A stretch of 64,000 nucleotides of DNA, taken from the NCBI GenBank assembly GCA_016785015.1, contig JADHTJ010000002.1, forward strand, positions 36,913 through 100,912, written 5' to 3'. The position numbers and the translations under genes are program-made. How positions within the stretch are numbered: position 1 is the stretch's first letter; the number at the start of each line of letters is the position of its first letter. Positions 17,040 to 26,532 of this stretch are shown here, in pieces. A model generated the notes under the pieces. That model saw nothing but the letters and a program-made list of their open reading frames with translations. It was not told where the DNA came from and did not search any database. The DNA comes from Anaerolineales bacterium (GTDB lineage: Bacteria; Chloroflexota; Anaerolineae; Anaerolineales; UBA11858).

Positions 17040-17747
17040 ATGAAATTAGGCATCTTGAACGCTTTTCCATCAGAAGATTACATCATCGATTGGCGAGATA
17101 CGCCCTCCGATGCTTATATCCGGTTTTTGGAGCTCGCCAAGCCGAACTTCGAATATGTGGGCTATGATGTTGCTGATGGCAAGTTCCCAAATTCTGTTGA
17201 TGCGTGCGATGCCTATCTCATTACCGGCAGCCCAAAAGGTGTCTATGATACCTACGAATGGATTGCTGAACTTGCGGATTTCATTCGCGATGCATATCAT
17301 GCTGGGAAAAAGCTTGTCGGTATCTGCTTTGGGCATCAAATCCTGGCGCACGCGCTGGGCGGCCACAGCGAGAGATCGGAGAAGGGCTGGGGATTAGGGG
17401 CGCAAGCGTTTGATATCTATCAGCAGAAGGATTGGATGACCAAGGATCTGGAAAAGTGTTCTCTGCATTTTGTGCACCAAGATCAAGTGAAGCAACTGCC
17501 GCCCGAAGCGGAATTGCTTGGGGGCAATGAGTTCTGCCCAAATCTGTTCTTCGCCATCGAGGATCAGGTGCTGGGTGTTCAGGGGCATCCTGAGTTCACC
17601 GCAGACATCATGCACCAAATTCTCGATGCTCGTAAGGAAATCTTTGGTCCCGGGCTTTGTGCTGCAGCAACGACGTCAATTGATATAGGTTCCCCCGATA
17701 ATCAAATCCTGGCAAAATGGGTCGTAAACTTCCTCCTGACAAGTTGA
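17040..17747 (+). CDS. Class I glutamine amidotransferase (GMP synthase-like)
   Basis: KLVGICFGHQILAHALGG nucleophile elbow; QGHPEF His-Glu motif. Confidence 0.9.
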   Translation: MKLGILNAFPSEDYIIDWRDTPSDAYIRFLELAKPNFEYVGYDVADGKFPNSVDACDAYLITGSPKGVYDTYEWIAELADFIRDAYHAGKKLVGICFGHQILAHALGGHSERSEKGWGLGAQAFDIYQQKDWMTKDLEKCSLHFVHQDQVKQLPPEAELLGGNEFCPNLFFAIEDQVLGVQGHPEFTADIMHQILDARKEIFGPGLCAAATTSIDIGSPDNQILAKWVVNFLLTS

Positions 17748-17752
17748 CACTA

Positions 17753-18646
17753 ATGACAGGCGATGATGAATCCCAAACAACGAAAACCATTCAGTTGCAG
17801 GATGGCCGAAAGCTTGGATATGCCGAATATTGCGCACTGCATGGGCGTCCGCTATTGCACTTTCATGGGTGGCCTGGATCGCGCTTAGAAGCCAGGCTTG
17901 TGGCTGAGCCCGCGGCGAGAGCGGGTGTGCGCTTAATCGGTGTTGATCGTCCGGGTATGGGACTTTCCGATTTCATGCCTGGGCGCACGATCCTGGATTG
18001 GGTAGATGATGTCGTCGAATTGGTTGACGCCCTAGGGCAAGATCGTTTCGCGATTGAGGGCATATCATCAGGGGGCGTATACGCGATTGCCTGTGCTTAC
18101 AAAATTCCCCATCGGCTGACAGCTTGCAGCATCATATCCGGGATGGGCCCATTCGAAGCAGGTCTTGAGGGGATGAAATTTAGAAATCGTTCCGCCTTGA
18201 TTGTGGCAAAACATACTCCCTGGCTGCTGCGACCGCTCTTGTGGGGGATCATGGGCAGGTATCGACATGATCAATCGAAGATTAACGCTTTGCTTCTCAA
18301 GATGGATAGAGAATTGCCTGCTCCAGACAGAAAACTATTCCTGAACCCAGAAGTTAGGCAACATCTTGCTGCGGCGACGAAAGAAGCTTTCCGCCAGGGC
18401 ACTCGGGGTTTAGCATATGATGGTAGATTGCTGACACAACCGTGGGGGTTTCGTCTTGGTGACATAACTTGTAACAACATTTATCTCTGGCATGGGGTTC
18501 TGGACGTTGATGTTCCTGTTTCGATGGCTCGTTTTGTTGCGGATGCGATTCCAGATTGTAGAGCTAGATTTTTTCCGCAGGATGGGCATATTTCAGTACC
18601 GTATACTTATCCCGAAGAGATTTGGGCTACGATGGATTTCTGCTAA
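17753..18646 (+). CDS. Alpha/beta hydrolase
   Basis: LHFHGWPGSRLEA oxyanion region, IEGISSGGVYA nucleophile elbow; start at 17753 preferred. Confidence 0.85.
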   Translation: MTGDDESQTTKTIQLQDGRKLGYAEYCALHGRPLLHFHGWPGSRLEARLVAEPAARAGVRLIGVDRPGMGLSDFMPGRTILDWVDDVVELVDALGQDRFAIEGISSGGVYAIACAYKIPHRLTACSIISGMGPFEAGLEGMKFRNRSALIVAKHTPWLLRPLLWGIMGRYRHDQSKINALLLKMDRELPAPDRKLFLNPEVRQHLAAATKEAFRQGTRGLAYDGRLLTQPWGFRLGDITCNNIYLWHGVLDVDVPVSMARFVADAIPDCRARFFPQDGHISVPYTYPEEIWATMDFC

Positions 18647-18691
18647 GAACTTTGCGTTTGTTATAATGAACTCGAAAAAAATACCTTCGAG

Positions 18692-20086
18692 TTGATTATG
18701 CAAATCATCGTTTACGCCGTATCCCTGTGGCTGGGTCTATATTTATTAGCCCGCGACCCTTCTAACCCTCGCTTAAGAAACTCAGGTTTGGGATTGATCA
18801 GCTACGCCCTTGCGTTGGCCTTTGACCTTGCTGCATCCTATGCCCCCAATCCGACTAGCGTAATTCTGCTGAACCGTTTACATTGGGGTATCTTGTTCTT
18901 CCCACCCATTTTCTGGACAGGGGCAGTCATCCATCTGCACCCCGAGATTGCCCCCAATCGCACCAAGCTGCAAAAAATATGGCGATGGGGCATCTTTCCG
19001 TTGGGGTGTGTCGCATTTCTACTTGTTATCATTACAAACACATTTTGGTCTCCGGAAACTGGCCATTTTCTACCCTGGGGGTACGGGTTATTCGCACTAA
19101 CGAATTTGTTTCCTTTGATTGCCACAGTTTGTTTGATTCGATTTGTACGCAAGGAACTCCAACCTCGACAGGCAACTGGCGCTTTGATCGCGGCGACATT
19201 GTTCTTCACGTTAGGGGCTGGGTTGATCACCCTACAGTTGGGCTGGTTGCCACATTTATGGATTGTAATTGCCATTGGGCTGGATTTGGAATTATTGGGC
19301 TTAGCGATTGTATGGTTCGATGCTTATAACGAAGGGGAAGCGCTGCTGCCAGATTTTTTGCGCTCTTTAGTGATTTCTACACTAGCGGCGCTCATTTTTG
19401 CAGGTCAGGTCGCCGTTGTGATTGCCCTTCAAACAGGGATGACGTTGCCTATGGTGCTCCTGCTGTTGACTAGCATTGCCGCGGCACTGGCGGTAACCAC
19501 ATTTTCTACCTTCGTTCAGGGGGGGATTGATCGGTTTGTGTTTAAACGTAATCCGAGGGTCCGGGAATCGCGTTCTGATTTACGCGCAGCCGCCATTGCC
19601 GCTCCGCGCGTTGATCAAACTCTCAAGCTCGATGAGTTGAGCGAGGACGAATTCGCCAGGCTCACCCGCCGAGCGTTGAGCCACTTCAGCGATTTGCCGC
19701 GCCTGGCCGCCAGCCCGCTAACCCGTCTTCCCATCATAAGCGCGCGTTTGCGATCTCGCTCGGCGCAGGACAACACCCTGGAGAGAGCTGCCGAACTAAA
19801 AACAGTCCTAACTGAATCGATATCGCGGCTCAAGCCCCAAGTGCAGGAAACCTTTGGTACCACTGATGAATGGCGTTTCTATAATGCGTTGTATTTCCCA
19901 TATATAGCAGGCTTACGCCCCTACAGCCGTCGAGGGTTTCAAGAGAATTTAGATGAAAATTTAAGTGACGCGCTGAGATGGTTCCAGGCCACAGTTCCTG
20001 AGCGAACTTTATACAACTGGCAAAACGCGGCATCAAAGTTGGTTGCTCAAGATTTGCGCGAGCGAAGTATCCCAGAAAAGAATTAG
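18692..20086 (+). CDS. Polytopic membrane protein of unknown function
   Basis: 464-aa ORF with many N-terminal TM helices and soluble C-terminus. Confidence 0.7.
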   Translation: MIMQIIVYAVSLWLGLYLLARDPSNPRLRNSGLGLISYALALAFDLAASYAPNPTSVILLNRLHWGILFFPPIFWTGAVIHLHPEIAPNRTKLQKIWRWGIFPLGCVAFLLVIITNTFWSPETGHFLPWGYGLFALTNLFPLIATVCLIRFVRKELQPRQATGALIAATLFFTLGAGLITLQLGWLPHLWIVIAIGLDLELLGLAIVWFDAYNEGEALLPDFLRSLVISTLAALIFAGQVAVVIALQTGMTLPMVLLLLTSIAAALAVTTFSTFVQGGIDRFVFKRNPRVRESRSDLRAAAIAAPRVDQTLKLDELSEDEFARLTRRALSHFSDLPRLAASPLTRLPIISARLRSRSAQDNTLERAAELKTVLTESISRLKPQVQETFGTTDEWRFYNALYFPYIAGLRPYSRRGFQENLDENLSDALRWFQATVPERTLYNWQNAASKLVAQDLRERSIPEKN

Positions 20087-20095
20087 ATTCAATTT

Positions 20096-20201
20096 AACCA
20101 CAGAGACACGGAGAACTCAGAGAATTTCATAAATGCGAGATGCAAGGGATAGTGTCTCTCTTTTGAATAGCACTCTGTGCACTCTATGGCTCCGTGTTTT
20201 T
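20096..20201. repeat. Dispersed intergenic inverted repeat
   Basis: AACCACAGAGACACGGAGAACTCAGAG...CTCTGTGCACTCTATGGCTCCGTG. Confidence 0.6.
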
Positions 20202-20310
20202 AATCTTGAGTCGTGAATCTGGCAGTAAATGGCAGTACTTTTCGTGGACTTGGCAGTAGAAAATATGGAAAATAGGGGCAAATTCAAACTTATTTCAAAG
20301 GAGTTTCCAA

Positions 20311-20745
20311 ATGTCTACCCCATCACCAAGTACCACTTTCCTGAATACTGCTTCATCTGAATCAGGCTTGTTGCGCAAAGCGCTGTTGGGCAACAGTATT
20401 TTCTCTACCATAAGCGGATTACTGTTTGTCTTCGCTGCCACCCCCATCGCTGCATTTCTTGGGCTGTCTTCCCCGCTTGTCTTACGGATTGTTGGAGCAG
20501 GATTGTTGTTCTTTGCGTTCGTTGTTTATAAAACTGCCACTTTCAAACCGGTTAATTTACAGGTTGCCATGGGAATCGTTTTCGGCGACCTTCTCTGGGT
20601 TATAGGCAGTGTTGTGTTGATCTTCACCAGCCTGGTGGCATTTACAGCAGCCGGTAAATGGGCTATTGCCATCGTTGCCGACATTGTGCTGGCATTTGCT
20701 ATCGTCCAGTATCTGGGCATTCAAAAAGCGCGATCCGCAAAATAA
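20311..20745 (+). CDS. Four-TM membrane protein of unknown function
   Basis: 144-aa hydrophobic ORF with RBS AAAGGAG. Confidence 0.7.
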   Translation: MSTPSPSTTFLNTASSESGLLRKALLGNSIFSTISGLLFVFAATPIAAFLGLSSPLVLRIVGAGLLFFAFVVYKTATFKPVNLQVAMGIVFGDLLWVIGSVVLIFTSLVAFTAAGKWAIAIVADIVLAFAIVQYLGIQKARSAK

Positions 20746-20759
20746 CTAACTCATAGATG

Positions 20760-20801
20760 AAGTGACCGTCATGGTGCGTACTTGATGGTCACTTTTGTTT
20801 T
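20760..20801 (+). terminator. Rho-independent terminator
   Basis: AAGTGACC...GGTCACTT followed by TTGTTTT. Confidence 0.75.
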
Positions 20802-20924
20802 AAGCTTCTAAGTCCTGTTTTCTTGATCTGGCGCAACTCGTGTGCAATGGGCTATAATTGGTTCATTAGTACTTTCGGGTCATAACCCGACAATAATAAA
20901 GATAGACATCTGAGTAAACAGTGT

Positions 20925-21545
20925 ATGACTGATCAATACTTCTATCCGAACATCTGGGGACGCAGCATTCTGACTTCCGCCAAAGATATCCTTGGGGATA
21001 ATGGCATCAATGCTTTGCTAAATCTTATAGGTCTGTCCGAATATATTGGCAATCTCCCCTCAGATGATATCAAGAAAGCTTTTCCTTTTACGCATGTGGC
21101 CAGCTTGCAGCAAGGCCTTTATGATATGTACGGTTCAAAGGGAGCCAGGGTATTTGCCATAAGAGGCGGGGAAGAAACTTTCCAACACAGCCTTTCAAAA
21201 TACGACAAAGTACAAAAAGCAGGACTGGCGGCGATGAGCCTGGGTTCAACAGAAGTGCGCGTCAAAGCGGGATTAGTTTTCTTTTCCAAGTTCTTCAATG
21301 CGGTTAGTGATCAGGTTGTCAGTATCAGTGAGGATGATAAGAATTGGTATTGGGTCATTGAACACTGCCCCATGTGCTGGGAGCGAACAGCCGATGAGCC
21401 CATCTGTCACCTGGGTGTGGGTGTGTTAAACGCGGCGTCCCAATGGGCTACGGGGGGAAAGAAATTCCGCATTCAGGAAACTAGTTGTCATGCCATGGGT
21501 GACGAAGACTGCGTCTACACCATCTCAAAACAATTTATAGATTGA
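20925..21545 (+). CDS. V4R (4-vinyl reductase) domain protein
   Basis: C-terminal EHCPMCWERTADEPICHLGVGVLNAAS...ETSCHAMGDEDCVYTI, typical V4R metal/ligand-binding region. Confidence 0.75.
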   Translation: MTDQYFYPNIWGRSILTSAKDILGDNGINALLNLIGLSEYIGNLPSDDIKKAFPFTHVASLQQGLYDMYGSKGARVFAIRGGEETFQHSLSKYDKVQKAGLAAMSLGSTEVRVKAGLVFFSKFFNAVSDQVVSISEDDKNWYWVIEHCPMCWERTADEPICHLGVGVLNAASQWATGGKKFRIQETSCHAMGDEDCVYTISKQFID

Positions 21546-21568
21546 GTGAATAGTGAATGTTCAAATAG

Positions 21569-21596
21569 AGAGCCTGTGAATGCAGGCTCTTTTTGA
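21569..21596 (+). terminator. Rho-independent terminator
   Basis: AGAGCCTG-tgaatg-CAGGCTCT-TTTTGATT. Confidence 0.9.
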
Positions 21597-21840
21597 TTTA
21601 ACCTCGACCTGGATGGCGCTTCCTGAATAGCGATCTATCTCGAAATCATGATCAATAATACGCTTGTAGTACTGAGCACCATCAATGGCAATGAAATTCT
21701 ATCCGCTGAAACAGCGATAAATTGGCACCATTCACGATTTATTTCCAGTAATTGACGAGAAAAAATCTCCAGCACCCCCTGTACGCAATCTTTGAAAATA
21801 AGCAGCATCCCATAATTCGGGGGCTGGACGAAACAAAAAG

Positions 21841-21893
21841 TTATCCCACAGATATCCCACATTATCCCACACGTTTCCCACAAGTATTCCACG
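21841..21893 (+). repeat. Iteron-like array of TATCCCACA units
   Basis: TTATCCCACAG ATATCCCACA TTATCCCACACG TTTCCCACAAG TATTCCACG; CCCACA cores at 21845, 21856, 21866, 21877 and a CCACG at 21889. Confidence 0.55.
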
Positions 21894-21917
21894 CCCTTAT
21901 CCTGATGAAACTGGGGT

Positions 21918-22012
21918 GTTGTACACGGATTGCACGGAATGCGCAGCACGCCGTTGGCGACACGGAGTTTCTATAGTTTTTTCCGTGTACATCCGTGTCG
22001 TCCGTGTACAAA
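21918..22012. repeat. Dispersed intergenic inverted repeat
   Basis: GTACACGGATTGCACGGAA...TTCCGTGTACATCCGTGTCGTCCGTGTAC. Confidence 0.6.
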
Positions 22013-22023
22013 AATAAAGTCAT

Positions 22024-22665
22024 ATGACCCGGCATATGACTTCTGGGACTGTTCTGTATGACCTAAGATTGGATATTCTTATGGCGTTCATTCCAAACAA
22101 ACATAGATCAAAAAGGAGATCGAAAATGGAAAATAACAATCACGTAATTGAGAAGAAAGCCTTTCCCTTTGGCGGTATTTTGCTGGTTTTGGCCGGGTTC
22201 TTCATGCTCTTGCAGCAATTTACAGTCATCGAGCTCACCGGAAGCATATTCTTCGGAGCCCTGGCGCTGTTCTTCATTCTTTGGGGTGCGACAACCCGCA
22301 ATATCGGATTATTGATCCCCGGTGGAATTCTCAGTGGCATGAGCCTGGGTGTGTTCCTGATCGAAGATAACACGGGCATCATTCCAGAACACTTAGAAGG
22401 TACCACTTTCTTGCTCTCGCTGGCCTTGGGTTTTGCCCTGATCACCGTCTTGGGCTTGATCTTCACCAATGCGAAAGCCTGGTGGGCATTGATAGTAGCC
22501 GGCATAATGTCCTTGGTTGCCGTTGGGGTGGCCATCGTTGAATCCCCTGGGTCCAGTGCCATAAAGCCAGTTGCCGAAGCTTTCTTCCGCTCACTGAATT
22601 ACCTGTGGCCGGTAGCCCTGGTAGCCTTGGGTTTGTGGATTATCTTCAAAAAGAATGAGGAATAA
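22024..22665 (+). CDS. Membrane protein, likely starting at internal ATG near 22126
   Basis: LiaI/LiaF-like TM pattern; AGGAGATCGAAA RBS upstream of MENNNHVIEKK. Confidence 0.6.
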   Translation: MTRHMTSGTVLYDLRLDILMAFIPNKHRSKRRSKMENNNHVIEKKAFPFGGILLVLAGFFMLLQQFTVIELTGSIFFGALALFFILWGATTRNIGLLIPGGILSGMSLGVFLIEDNTGIIPEHLEGTTFLLSLALGFALITVLGLIFTNAKAWWALIVAGIMSLVAVGVAIVESPGSSAIKPVAEAFFRSLNYLWPVALVALGLWIIFKKNEE

Positions 22666-22760
22666 CCCAGTACTCAACAAACCCTTCATCCCTACGGACT
22701 CTACTCAAACGAGTTCGTGGGGATTCTCTTTTAAGAATATTTGGAATATTTCGCGAAAGG

Positions 22761-23963
22761 TTGTACAATTTTCTTATGACCTCCGATCATACTTCACCCC
22801 CAGAAAGCAGATACATGCTCGCCATTGCCTACCTCACTATCCTTGGTGTAGCACTACTCGGTATGAGCTTTCTTGAAACTGGCGTTCAACGGGGTTTCGC
22901 CTTAGGATTGTTGGTAGTTTTCGGTGTGCTTTTTGCTGTGAGCACGATATTCGAGGAAAACACATTGAGATTGCGGGGATATTTCTTTGTTCAAACCATC
23001 TTCGTTGCCATATTGGTGCTGCTCGAGCCCACCTCCGGCATTTTCCTGATGCTGTTCTTCATGCTCAGCGCACAGGCCATGTTGAGTTTCCCCAAGGGTG
23101 AAGGGTATATCTGGGTAGGAATCTTTTCGGTGGTTACGGCGATTATTCTGGTGTACACATTCTCCATTCGTGATGGATTCTTGATTCTGTTGCCCTATGC
23201 CACCGGATACTGGTTCTTTGCCGCATTTGCACGCGCCATGGCTTCTGCTGAGCAGTCTCGCAAGGAGAGCCAGGCTTTGCTCACGGAGCTGCAAGCTGCT
23301 CATCAGCAGTTACAGGATTATGCTGATCAGGTGGAAGAATTGGCCGTTGCGGAAGAGCGCAATCGCCTGGCTCGTGAAATGCACGATACTTTGGGACATC
23401 GCCTGACAGTGGCTGCTGTACAATTGGAAGGAGCCCAGCGTTTGATCTCGGTCGATCCCGAACGAGCTGAAGAGATGGTTGGGACAGTGCGTGATCAGGT
23501 GCGGGATGCGCTTGGTGAACTGCGCAGCACCGTGGCGACGTTACGGGAACCGCTTCAGACAGATCTTTCTCTTGACAGCGCCTTGAAGAGATTGACTGCA
23601 TCCTTTGAAGGAGCCACGGAACTTGATGTTACGTTGACTCTACCTAAAGAAGAATATTCTGTTCCCGAAGCTCACCGCCTGACGATCTACCGCGCTGCCC
23701 AAGAAGCATTGACCAATGTTCAACGTCACGCGAGGGCACAGCATGTTTGGATGGAATTGGAGCACAGTGTTGAAAGCATCACTCTGACTGTCAGCGATGA
23801 TGGTGTTGGTGCCCCCAAGGAGTTCGACTCAGCCAGCTTTGGGCTGCGCGGACTCAGAGAGCGCGCCGCGCAGTTAGGTGGTGAAGTGCATTTCGACAAC
23901 CAACCAGAAGGCGGGGCGCATTTGCAGGTAATCTTGCCGCTAGTTGAGGAAGCAGTATCCTAG
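22761..23963 (+). CDS. Sensor histidine kinase, NarL/DesK type (HisKA_3)
   Basis: AEERNRLAREMHDTLGHRLTVAAVQLEGA H-box; DDGVGAP, FGLRGLRERAAQLGG G boxes. Confidence 0.93.
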   Translation: MYNFLMTSDHTSPPESRYMLAIAYLTILGVALLGMSFLETGVQRGFALGLLVVFGVLFAVSTIFEENTLRLRGYFFVQTIFVAILVLLEPTSGIFLMLFFMLSAQAMLSFPKGEGYIWVGIFSVVTAIILVYTFSIRDGFLILLPYATGYWFFAAFARAMASAEQSRKESQALLTELQAAHQQLQDYADQVEELAVAEERNRLAREMHDTLGHRLTVAAVQLEGAQRLISVDPERAEEMVGTVRDQVRDALGELRSTVATLREPLQTDLSLDSALKRLTASFEGATELDVTLTLPKEEYSVPEAHRLTIYRAAQEALTNVQRHARAQHVWMELEHSVESITLTVSDDGVGAPKEFDSASFGLRGLRERAAQLGGEVHFDNQPEGGAHLQVILPLVEEAVS

Positions 23964-24623
23964 ATGACAGAACCAATTCGCCTCTTGCTCGTAGATGATC
24001 AGCGCCTGATGCGCGACGGCCTGCGCACAATATTGGAATTAGAGGGAGATTTAAAGGTAGTCGGTGAGGCGGAAGACGGCCAGTCAGGGTTGAACGCTTT
24101 CGCAGAATTCAATCCTGACGTGGTACTCATGGACATCCGCATGCCGGGCATGGATGGTGTCGAGGCCACGCGCCGCATGATCGAGCGCTGTCCCGAGGCG
24201 CGGGTTATTATCCTGACCACCTTCGATGATGATGAATATATCTTTGAGGGGCTGCGGGCAGGAGCGTTGGGTTATCTACTGAAAGATGTTTCGGGTAGTG
24301 AACTGGCTGAGGCCATTCGAAAGGTAGCAGCCGGAGGCGCACTGATCGAGCCATCTGTTGCTCGCAAAGTCATCGCTGAGTTCGCCCGCCTGGAACCGGC
24401 GAAGCGTTCAGTCAATGTCGGGCTGCCTGAATCGCTTTCAGAGCGTGAAATTGAGATTTTGAAATTGCTAGCCCAGGGGCTGTCTAATAAGGAAATTGCC
24501 AAACAACTTTTCTTAGCTGAGGGGACCGTCAAGAATTATGTCAGTAATGTACTGAGCAAATTGGGGGTCACCGACCGCACGCAGGCTGCTTTACGAGCGC
24601 GTGAGTTGGGACTTTTGAATTGA
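23964..24623 (+). CDS. NarL/FixJ family response regulator
   Basis: LLVDDQRLMRDGL, VVLMDIRMPGMDG receiver; LSEREIEILKLLAQGLSNKEIAKQLFLAEGTVKNYVSNVLSKLGV HTH. Confidence 0.95.
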   Translation: MTEPIRLLLVDDQRLMRDGLRTILELEGDLKVVGEAEDGQSGLNAFAEFNPDVVLMDIRMPGMDGVEATRRMIERCPEARVIILTTFDDDEYIFEGLRAGALGYLLKDVSGSELAEAIRKVAAGGALIEPSVARKVIAEFARLEPAKRSVNVGLPESLSEREIEILKLLAQGLSNKEIAKQLFLAEGTVKNYVSNVLSKLGVTDRTQAALRARELGLLN

Positions 24624-24660
24624 AACCACAGATAAATGGGATGAATACAGATAATTGGAT

Positions 24661-24689
24661 GCGTCTCTCACAGCAATTCCCATAGAAGC
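24661..24689 (-). repeat. Solo 29-bp unit of the GGTTTCTCACGGCAATTCCCATAGAACC family
   Basis: GCGTCTCTCACAGCAATTCCCATAGAAGC flanked by direct repeat AATTGGAT (24653-24660, 24690-24697). Confidence 0.6.
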
Positions 24690-24722
24690 AATTGGATATC
24701 TAATTTATCTGTGTTCATCTGT

Positions 24723-26532
24723 GAGTCCACTGAAAAAACGAGTGGACAAAAATAGTATAAATTGAACCCTCCTCAAAATGGCAAAGATTTAATAAAATAA
24801 GGATGCACATTGAGAGGAACCAAAGCATGTTCAAGAAAAATCAGCAACATTTACAAGCGGCATTGATCAGCAACATCAACGAACTACCTGAGAAACTGCG
24901 TCAGCGGCTAGATAGCTCATGGGCAGGGGTATTTCGGCGTGAGTTCTTTATGCGCATCCAAGAGGAACCCTTTGCGGTGCTGTTCTCTGATTTACCATCC
25001 CGGCCCAATACGCCCGTCAACGTGTTAGTGGGGTTGGAAACGCTCAAGGCGGGTTTTGGCTGGAGCGACGAAGAACTCTATGATCATTTTTGCTACGATG
25101 TCCAAGTACGTTATGCACTGGGCTATGATCAACTTGGTGAAGGGCACTTCGAACTGCGGACGCTGTACAACTTTCGTCGGAGACTGAGCCAATACAACCA
25201 AGAGCATGGTGTGAACTTACTAGGCCAAGCGTTTGAAGATATCACCGACCAACAGGTTATCGCTTTGCAAGTACGCACGGGCATCCAACGCATGGACAGC
25301 ACCCAAGTAGCCAGCAACATTCTGGATTCGAGTCGTCTACAACTGGCAATCGATGCCTTGCGGCGAGTTCAGCGGATGCTCTCCGCAGCGGACCAGGCAC
25401 GCTATGCCGATTGGCTAGCACCTTATCTGGAAGAGGCGGGTCGTCAGGCTCGCTACCGGATCAAGGACAAAGCAGAAATCCAAAAGTATCTGCAACGGAT
25501 AGGCGAAGTGATCTGCAAACTCTTAGACGAGTTGCGCTCTGACTATGCTAAAGATCCTTTTTTCCCAGTCTTGGAACGTTTCTTTTTCGAAAACTATGAT
25601 CTTAGCCAAGCTGAGGTGTTGCCGAAAGAGAACAAAGAAATCAGCAGCGGCAGTTTGCAATCGTTGGATGATCTCGAAGCCAGTTATCGCAAGAAAGGCA
25701 ATCAGTTCTACAAGGGCTACGTTGCCAATGTGACCGAGACTTGCGATCCTGAGAATGAAGTACAACTCATCACGCATGTTCAGGTAGCGCCAAACAATAC
25801 CGAAGACAGCGACTTGATGATTGAAGCTACCCCAAACTTGAAAGAACGCACTGACCTGGAGACGCTCTATACCGATGGTTTGTTCGGCAGCTCAAACGCT
25901 GACGAAGTGCTGATTGCCCAAAACGTGGAACAAGTACAGACCAAGATGCGTGGTAAAGAACCTGACCCGGACAAGTTCGGCCTGGCAGATTTCGACATCC
26001 AGCATGATGAGAAGGGCAAACCCGTCACCATCACCTGTCCCGCAGGAGAAACCATCCCTGTTGAACCGGGTCGTACAACCGGTTACCTGGCTCGCTTCAA
26101 TGCCATGGTCTGTGAAAGGTGCCCTTATCATCTTGAAAATCGCTGCCGGGCCAAACCGCAGAAACGTATTCCTTGCTTTAGTCTCAGCTTCACACAACAA
26201 CAAGTCAATTGGGCTCGCAGACGCAGACGTCATCTGGCTTTTATGCAGGAAGAAGTCAACTTGCGGGTAGCGATTGAAGCCACCATCCGCGAAACAAAGC
26301 ATCCTTTCCGAGAGGGCAAGTTGCCAGTGCGAGGACTTTTCCGGATCACTTGCATGATGATTGCATCAGCAGCGATGACCAATGTGCGTCATATTTACCG
26401 CCATTCGTTGGAGAAAGACCGCAAGGCCAATAAAGAAGCTTTTTGTGCTGCCCAATTGAGCCGCATTTTTCGCTCGTGGGCTTTCTATCAAACATGCTTC
26501 AGTTTTTAAAGTACAGTTTTTTCAGTGGACTC
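24723..26532 (+). mobile_element. IS1182-family insertion sequence, complete
   Basis: 17-bp perfect TIR GAGTCCACTGAAAAAAC...GTTTTTTCAGTGGACTC; 6-bp TSD ATCTGT (24717-24722, 26533-26538); intact transposase. Confidence 0.93.
24827..26509 (+). CDS. IS1182-family transposase
   Basis: PVNVLVGLETLKAGFGWSDEELYDHFCYDVQVRYALG, MDSTQVASNI, C-terminal DDE region ...EATIRETKHPFREGKLPVRG. Confidence 0.9.
   Translation: MFKKNQQHLQAALISNINELPEKLRQRLDSSWAGVFRREFFMRIQEEPFAVLFSDLPSRPNTPVNVLVGLETLKAGFGWSDEELYDHFCYDVQVRYALGYDQLGEGHFELRTLYNFRRRLSQYNQEHGVNLLGQAFEDITDQQVIALQVRTGIQRMDSTQVASNILDSSRLQLAIDALRRVQRMLSAADQARYADWLAPYLEEAGRQARYRIKDKAEIQKYLQRIGEVICKLLDELRSDYAKDPFFPVLERFFFENYDLSQAEVLPKENKEISSGSLQSLDDLEASYRKKGNQFYKGYVANVTETCDPENEVQLITHVQVAPNNTEDSDLMIEATPNLKERTDLETLYTDGLFGSSNADEVLIAQNVEQVQTKMRGKEPDPDKFGLADFDIQHDEKGKPVTITCPAGETIPVEPGRTTGYLARFNAMVCERCPYHLENRCRAKPQKRIPCFSLSFTQQQVNWARRRRRHLAFMQEEVNLRVAIEATIRETKHPFREGKLPVRGLFRITCMMIASAAMTNVRHIYRHSLEKDRKANKEAFCAAQLSRIFRSWAFYQTCFSF

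Noticed and set aside
21841-21893. Chromosomal origin DnaA-box cluster
   Set aside because: Units carry TTATCCCACA rather than TTATCCACA, and dnaA/dnaN/gyrB are not nearby; kept only as an iteron-like observation.
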